Positions 57,825 to 64,000 of a stretch of DNA of 64,000 nt are shown piece after piece. Within the stretch, counting starts at the first letter, position 1; each line of letters begins with the position of its first letter. The stretch comes from Perognathus longimembris pacificus (lineage: Eukaryota; Chordata; Mammalia; Rodentia; Heteromyidae), in assembly GCF_023159225.1 (NCBI RefSeq), contig NC_063163.1, positions 109,957,885 through 110,021,884 of the forward strand. The letters run 5' to 3'. A program made the translations under genes and the position numbers. A model generated the notes under the pieces. The model worked only from the letters and a program-made list of their open reading frames with translations. It was not told where the DNA came from and searched no databases.

Positions 57825-58060
57825 AGCAAAGAGACTGTGACTCATGCCTCTAATCCAAGCTACTCAGGAGGCTAAGAACTGAGGACTGCAGTTTGAAGCC
57901 AGCTTGGGAAAGAAATTCCACGAGACTTTTATCTCCACTGAACTACCAGAAAAGCTGTAGGTGGTACTGTGGCTTACGTGGCTCACTGTGGCACTAGCCT
58001 TGAGCAAAAGAAGCTCAGGGATAGCACCGAGGCCCTGAATTCAAGCCCCAAGACTGGCAC

Positions 58061-58061
<1 letters not shown>
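57825..58061 (+). mobile_element. B1-Geo SINE
   Basis: Head GTGACTCATGCCTCTAATCC and CAAGCTACTCAGGAGGCTAA, Geo GGTGGTACTGTGGCTTACGT, end CAAGCCCCAAGACTGGCAC. Confidence 0.9.

Positions 58062-58102
<41 letters not shown>
58062..58102. repeat. (CA)n microsatellite
   Basis: About 40 bases of CA replacing the tail of the SINE before it. Confidence 0.95.
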
Positions 58103-58107
<5 letters not shown>

Positions 58108-58904
58108 AAACTGGAGTCACCAAACAAATGAGACACAAACAGACCCTCACTTGCAAAGGAAAGAGAAGAGTATGTGGGTTCCTCTTCCTTGGCATTTGGC
58201 ATAGAAGAGATGAACACTTTCAAGAGCTTCCTACTGGGTCCTGTCACTAGGCCTGCTGGTATCACACTTGATACCAAAAGAGGTGTAGCTTCAGAATCTC
58301 CCTCTTTGAAATAACACTGGGACAAGGTCCCATTAGGAACTAAGAAATGACCTCCTCCGCTCCCAGCCTTTGGCCTTCCATCTTTTTAGAACATGCAATG
58401 AAACCACACAAGAAAATTCACTAAAAAAAAGCTCAAAACCAACAAACAAAAACAGCAATGACAGCTGTTTTACACTGCTAAACCATTAAGTATAAAAGGC
58501 AAATTGAAATCAAAGAAAACTTAGAGTGAAAGCAGGTATTCAGAGAATTAAAATCTTATACTTTGTTTTACATTTGAAGTTATAGTGGTAAACAGAAGTG
58601 GGAACCAAGGAAAGGTGATCTTGGATTGTGTTACATAGAAAAAAAAAGTTACCTTCTAATAATATAATTATGGTAATAAACCAAAGAATCAATTACTACA
58701 TCACTTCATTTTCCTTTTTAGCCACTTTAAGATGTTGCAATATGGCTCGTATAGAAATCTAGAGAATTACTGAACAATAATATTCTTTAAGTGAATCAAA
58801 ATAGTAACAGTATAATGTGCTTCTCAAAACCACTTCTGCATGGATTTCTTTCACTTATTCCTTTTAACCCTCGTACACTGTCATTTAAGTATAAAGGACA
58901 ACAC

Positions 58905-58990
58905 TGCAGATTACAGATGTTAAGTGACTTGTCCATAGTCCCACAGCTGAGGTTAGAGCTAAGATCTGACTCTCTCCAGTGCTCTTATGG
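58905..58990 (-). mobile_element. MIR-like remnant
   Basis: TTAAGTGACTTGTCCATAGT, CCCACAGCTGAGGTTAGAGC and TCTGACTCTCTCCAGTGCTC follow a reverse MIR core in order. Confidence 0.65.
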
Positions 58991-59209
58991 GAAAAGAACA
59001 AAGAAGAACTTTTAAATATAGATTTGACTCTAAAATCTCCAGTGTCTGTGAACCTCTCTGTTCTGCCATTCTTCACAACGTTGATCATTTCAAAGCATAT
59101 TAGAACACACACACCCCATATAGAGCTCAAATTTCCATCATTTTACATATATGGTTAAAACTAGATAAATGCTTGTGAAGTTGAAGGAATTGTCAACACA
59201 TATTTTACA

Positions 59210-59430
59210 GCAAAAAGATGGTGACTCATGTCCTATAGTGGTAGCTACTCAGGAGGCAGAGAACTGAGGATAAAGCCAGTTGGGGCAGGAAAGTCTCATC
59301 TCCAACGAACCACAAAAAAAAAAAAAAAAAAGCTGAAGTGGAGCTCAAGTGGTAGAGCACTAGCACTGAGCAAGAAAGCTCAGGGACAGTACCCAGTCCT
59401 TCAGCTTCATCCCCAGGACAGCATCCCTGC
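59210..59430 (+). mobile_element. B1-Geo SINE
   Basis: GGTAGCTACTCAGGAGGCAG head, internal A18 run, Geo GTGGAGCTCAAGTGGTAGAG, degenerate end. Confidence 0.82.
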
Positions 59431-59524
59431 TGGAAAACAAAATCCTAGTCCCACAAAAATGATGGAATAACTTAGCTATGATCTCTCCAGCATTAGACTT
59501 ATTCAAGTAAAAAGTAGAAGAGAG

Positions 59525-59740
59525 GGGCTGGGAATTTGGCCGAGTAGTAGAGTGTAGAGTGCTTGCATCATATACATGAAGCCCTGGGTTCGATTCCTCA
59601 GCACCACATATATAGAAAAAGCCAAAAATGGTGCTGTAGCTCAAGAAGTAGACTGCTAGGCTTGAGCAAAAAGAAGCCAGAGACAGTGCTCAGGCCCAGA
59701 GTTCAAGCCCCAGGACTGGCACCAAAAAAAAAAAAAATAG
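59525..59740 (+). mobile_element. IDL-Geo SINE
   Basis: GGGCTGGGAATTTGGCCGAG, with a small internal duplication of GTAGAGT, to CAAGCCCCAGGACTGGCACC plus A tail. AGTAGAAGAG / AATAGAAGAG flank it. Confidence 0.92.
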
Positions 59741-61686
59741 AAGAGTCTCACATCTTTTCAAAAGTAGACTGTAATGTTGATGACTAGATTCTCTTCCTAT
59801 TTTATGACGCTACGATTTTGAGTTCCCCAGATACCGCTTAACAAAATAGCTTAAGATTTCTCTTAACTCTTCAGTGTTGCAGACATTTAGTATAGCCAAG
59901 GAGTAATTCATCTAGTATGACTGAGGAATAATTCAGTCTCAGAACTATGGTAAAAAAATTTATCTGCTTTGGGAATTAACCAAGTCATTTCTTCAGTAAT
60001 TAGCTGCTTTCACTGTAATTTGTCTATGTTGTAACATAGAAATGTATTTAAGGAAGGGACTTTGCTATACAAGTCAGTAGAGTCACAGATAGATACAGGT
60101 CATAGAGAATTACAAGCTAAACACTGAAAATACGTGTCAGTGTTAAAGTTAGACAAGGTACAAACCTGACAAAATTCAGAGTTATTAAAAAAAAGAAAGG
60201 GCATAAAATTCACAACAAAAATGAGATGCATGCATGCAAAATAACTGGTTGATTTTTTAAAAGACAAAACTTACATTTTCAGTATGTAGATATGGTAAGA
60301 ATTGATCCATGATGTGGTATACTGTAGTTCCTCAATATAAAACACTTGAGAAGGTGGTTTAAAGGACAGTAGAACAACCCTAACAACTTTGGTACTATTG
60401 AATTTCTTTTTCATTTTTTCTCTCCATCACAAATAGCAATCACTTTAAGCCCTGAAGCGTGAACACTGCACAACCACTATAATTGTATCCAGCCCAGGAA
60501 GTGTACCTACAGTTATTCTTATTCATATTTTCCCAGGCTATACATAAATATAAGGATTGCCCCCTCAAAATGATCATATAAGTGACATCCACAGATGAAG
60601 TAGGTGTTTCATAAAAAGCAATTTATTCACTTTTTCATCTTAAGCATAACTTTACAGTTTCTGATTGGGTGTGCTGCAGAAAAAAAGGAAATAGTTTATG
60701 TTTCTTGGAATGCATAGTTTTCAGTAGCTGAAAGGTTGGCTTATTAAAACAGCTATTTCTGGTATACTTATTAAAGATAATGAAGCTTACGCTCCCACAA
60801 AAGCAATACAAGGGAAAACATGTATAGAACAGCTAGAGAAATTGTATTATGTCATATTTATATCATGAAGCTTTAAGGTGCACTGATTATAGGACAAGTC
60901 TAACCAGAAAAAAATGGGAGTAGCAATAGATGAAGACAAGGTTTCTTTGTATATTATAGAATTTTCAATAGAGTGGCTTTTTCCCCTGCACATCTTCATA
61001 ATAACCATTAGAATAACAATGACCACATCCCCATTTTGATGTCTCTGGAACATACTGGGACACACTGAAGTTCCAAATTACATCCATTTCCTCACCTGCT
61101 GTCATTTTACTTGATGAAGAATGTTAATAAGTTACCCAAAGTTAAATAACAATAGCACATGATCTTGTATGGGTTCAGGCTCGTTCATGGTCTCCATGCT
61201 CCTTCATGTCTCACAGAATTCCATCACTTGTCTGGTATTGGATATTATTTGGGGAGCTAGTCACCCACCATCTCTGAAATTATGCCAAAGGGTAACTCAG
61301 ACCGGGTTGTGACCTAAACCAACTAGCCTCAAAAGATTACAAGGTAATTCACATAAGATCAGACCATGTCAGAGACTATACAAATAAAAAGGAAAGAAAG
61401 ATTGAATTATGGTTATCAAATACCAAGCACCTGTATATGCATCTACTTTCAAACTTGACCCCCCCCCCCACAACTCCTTCAAGTTGATCCATTGTCCTTG
61501 TCTAGATTGATGCTACTCTTGAAACTTACATCATATAGCCAATGAGTGACAGAGGTGGCACTAGGCCTGTTACTGTAAAATTCCCAAATCCTTGTGTCTC
61601 TCACAATGCTTCCTGTTTATCTCCAAAGACATCAGAATTCTGAGCTAGCTACAAACACATTAAGGGGTGGGAAGTTGTTTTTCATC

Positions 61687-61778
61687 TAGTAAAGGCCATA
61701 CTCCCTTGAACATACTAATCTTAGAAGCTAAGTTTGGCTAGTACTTGGATGGAAAAACAAGTAACTCTTATCTGTGAT
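61687..61778 (+). pseudogene. 5S rRNA pseudogene
   Basis: Diverged copy of 5S rRNA. In order it has GGCCATAC, CCTTGAACA, AATCTTAGAAGCTAAG and GGCTAGTACTTGGATGG, matching the 5S start, the internal box A region and box C (TACTTGGATGG), followed by a poorly matching 3' third. Several short deletions and substitutions, including loss of the CAGGGTCGGG region, make function unlikely. Recognition is from the remembered 5S sequence. Confidence 0.82.
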
Positions 61779-63425
61779 TTCCAGTTTTGAAACAAGAACA
61801 CAGGCCTGCAGTGTTGGATAATATCCACTTCTTAGACTTGTTCCTAACCCTGCCATCTAATGACCCTTTACTTTGTTAACTTTTACAATAATTTTCCTTT
61901 ATATTGGATCAGACTAAGTACTGTTCCACACATGATGTTGCTTGGAGCCCTCTCATGTTATTCTCAAATACCGAAAGAACCCTGGGAAGGGTGGGCGGAG
62001 GAACACGGCATCCTGCCTCCTCCCCAATGAGATCGTGGTGTTCTCACAATATACATTACCCACTCTAGCTGATCAAATTTACCCAAGTGAGGCTCGCCCA
62101 TGAACTCCCATGTTTTAAGCCAATCTTCAACCTATTAGAGCTCTCTGACAAGGCAGACTAAGGTGCAGACACATTGCCTGTGTTACACAGCTGATGTCCA
62201 TTCCCTTTGGCTTAATCCTTCATTCAAATGGGTTTTTAATTCAACATGGTGGAAACCCCAGTATATCAGACACTTGATGGTGTCTTGTGAGACCTGAGGA
62301 AGGGGTTGACCAGGACTGAACTTGACTTTGATACAAGATCATGTTCTATTATTGTTTAACTTTGGGTATTTCTCCCCTAGGAGGAGGACAGAGGAGAACT
62401 AACCAGCTCCAGGACCAAGGTAAGAGGGGAGTTTTCTTTCAAAAGAATGGGTTCCATCCATTTGAAGGAAACCCCTCCCCCACCTACTTTTCAATCCTTT
62501 TTTCTTTATACATCTATATTTTTTAAGCTTACCAGCATCAGGAAACCAACTTGCCACTTGTGCGTGCATAATAGTTATTCACACATTCACTTACAAAAAG
62601 AAAGAAAATCTTTACACAAATCATAGCAGTTATATGCTAATGCATTTGTTTTCCATCACCATTGAATTAATATTACATGAAAGCTCATATTCTTCAGCTC
62701 TTAATTTCTCTATATGTAGTGTATGTAGTTCCTATCTATCAGTTTAAACATAATGGGTGAGAAGGAACAAAAAGTATTTTTCAAAAATCAAAATGTTTCT
62801 AATGAAATAGATTGTTACTGAGATTTTTTTTTTACAAAATGAAGCTGATGATACAATTTTAACAATATATATTTTGAAATGTGATGAGGCTACACTTTTG
62901 GTCTGAAGTAGTATCAACTTAATGAGATCTTAAATGTGCTGTATGAAAACTATGATTAGAAAAAGAAGAGGAAAGGGAGGAAATAGTTTGAGCATTATTT
63001 CCCAGTGCTATTATAGGCTCTTCCCTGGCATCTTTTATATTTCTTTCAATGATTTCCATGATACCCCCTACTTTCATGTTGTTGTCTTTGGGAAATCATT
63101 GGTATTCCCTCTTTGATATCTTTAGACAGAAAAGAGAACAAGAGGAGAAACAGGAGAGAATTTTTTTAAAGTGTGTATAATTTGAGATTGTAGAAGCAAG
63201 ACAAACCACCTCAGTAGCAAAAGCAAGCAGGTACTAGATCTAACCACTATGCATTTTTGGTTGCTACTGCCCTTGGAATGGTGTGAATCTTGCATAAATC
63301 CACCATATGGTTATCTGGACTAAACAGTAAAAATATTAAGTAGCTGGCACAATTTTTTTGCTCAGTAAAATATAAAAAAAATATGAAGCAAGCCTTGAAT
63401 GTCAGAAATTAGAATGATATCTTGG

Positions 63426-63652
63426 AGCCAGGCAACGGGGGCTTATGCCTGTAATCCTACCTACTCAGGAGGCTGAGATCTGAGGACTGAGGTGTAAAGC
63501 TAGCCTAGGAAGGAAAGTCCATGAGACTCTTATCTCCAATTAACACCCCGAAAACCAGAAGTGGGGCTGTAGTTAAAAGTGGTAGAGTGCTAGCCTTGAG
63601 CAAAAAAACTGAGGGACAGCATGTATGCCCTGAGTTCAAGCCACACCACCAA
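63426..63652 (+). mobile_element. B1-Geo SINE
   Basis: Head GAGCCAGGCAACGGGGGCTT and CTACTCAGGAGGCTGAGATC, linker GACTCTTATCTCCAATTAAC, Geo GGGGCTGTAGTTAAAAGTGG. Confidence 0.9.
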
Positions 63653-64000
63653 CAACACCAGTGAATGGAGGCAATCACTGATGGCTGAAGGATTTTGACA
63701 AAGTACAGTATAAATGAGCAGACAATCAAGTTATTCTGACACTGGTGCACAGAACACAGTTATCTGATGCTGGATGAGCAGTGTCAATTTAGAACAAGTG
63801 AAATGATTAATCTGGGAGGCACTTTTTGGAGACACAGTTCCTAAGAAATAATTGGCTGTAGGAAAGGAACAGAAATGAAAATTCGAGTGTTAGATGGGAA
63901 CTGTGTGGCTGGACCTTGTTACTTGATTATCTGTCTTTGCAGTCTATTTTCTCTGAGTACAAGTGTCTAATCCATTATAATGGATTATTTATGATGCCAT

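Overview
The window is nuclear DNA from a placental mammal. It lies wholly inside one gene, read on the + strand: GRIA4, which encodes the AMPA-type glutamate receptor subunit GluA4. Nine internal coding exons can be placed to the base. All have GT/AG splice sites, all are in frame, and none has a stop. Joined, they give GluA4 from about residue 225 to the R/G editing codon at about 765 of 902 (human numbering, from memory). They cover the second half of the extracellular amino-terminal domain, the ligand-binding lobes S1 and most of S2, and membrane segments M1, M2 (pore loop) and M3. The 5' exons, the flip/flop exons, M4 and the C-tail lie outside. No second protein gene was found. The organism is most likely a geomyoid rodent (kangaroo rat, pocket mouse or pocket gopher). 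The introns hold many copies of a dimeric SINE with an ID-like tRNA-Ala-derived left half and a distinctive right half, which match my memory of IDL-Geo, a family described as restricted to Geomyoidea. A second abundant dimer joins a 7SL/B1-like left half to the same Geo right half. Layout: 1-9387 end of intron 4; exon 5 at 9388-9441; intron 5; exon 6 at 18028-18186; intron 6; exon 7 at 23449-23616; intron 7; exon 8 at 24867-24971; intron 8; exon 9 at 29836-29946; intron 9, whose first 2.6 kb looks like an alternative terminal exon; exon 10 at 36968-37174; intron 10; exon 11 at 42058-42428; intron 11; exon 12 at 43855-44053; intron 12; exon 13 at 50993-51240; then at least 12.7 kb of intron 13. 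Exon numbers follow the GRIA2 scheme and may be shifted by one in other annotations. The best functional noncoding element is an RNA hairpin across the exon 13/intron 13 junction (51234-51300). It places the R/G-site adenosine opposite a cytosine, the hallmark of an ADAR substrate. Other points of note are a possible truncated receptor isoform made by reading into intron 9, a 5S rRNA pseudogene at about 61687, very long purine and pyrimidine tracts on either side of exon 11, a near-perfect AT/GT inverted repeat in intron 6, and five same-orientation copies of what look like LINE 3' ends. I found no CRISPR array, bacterial gene, retroviral coding region or wholly new system.
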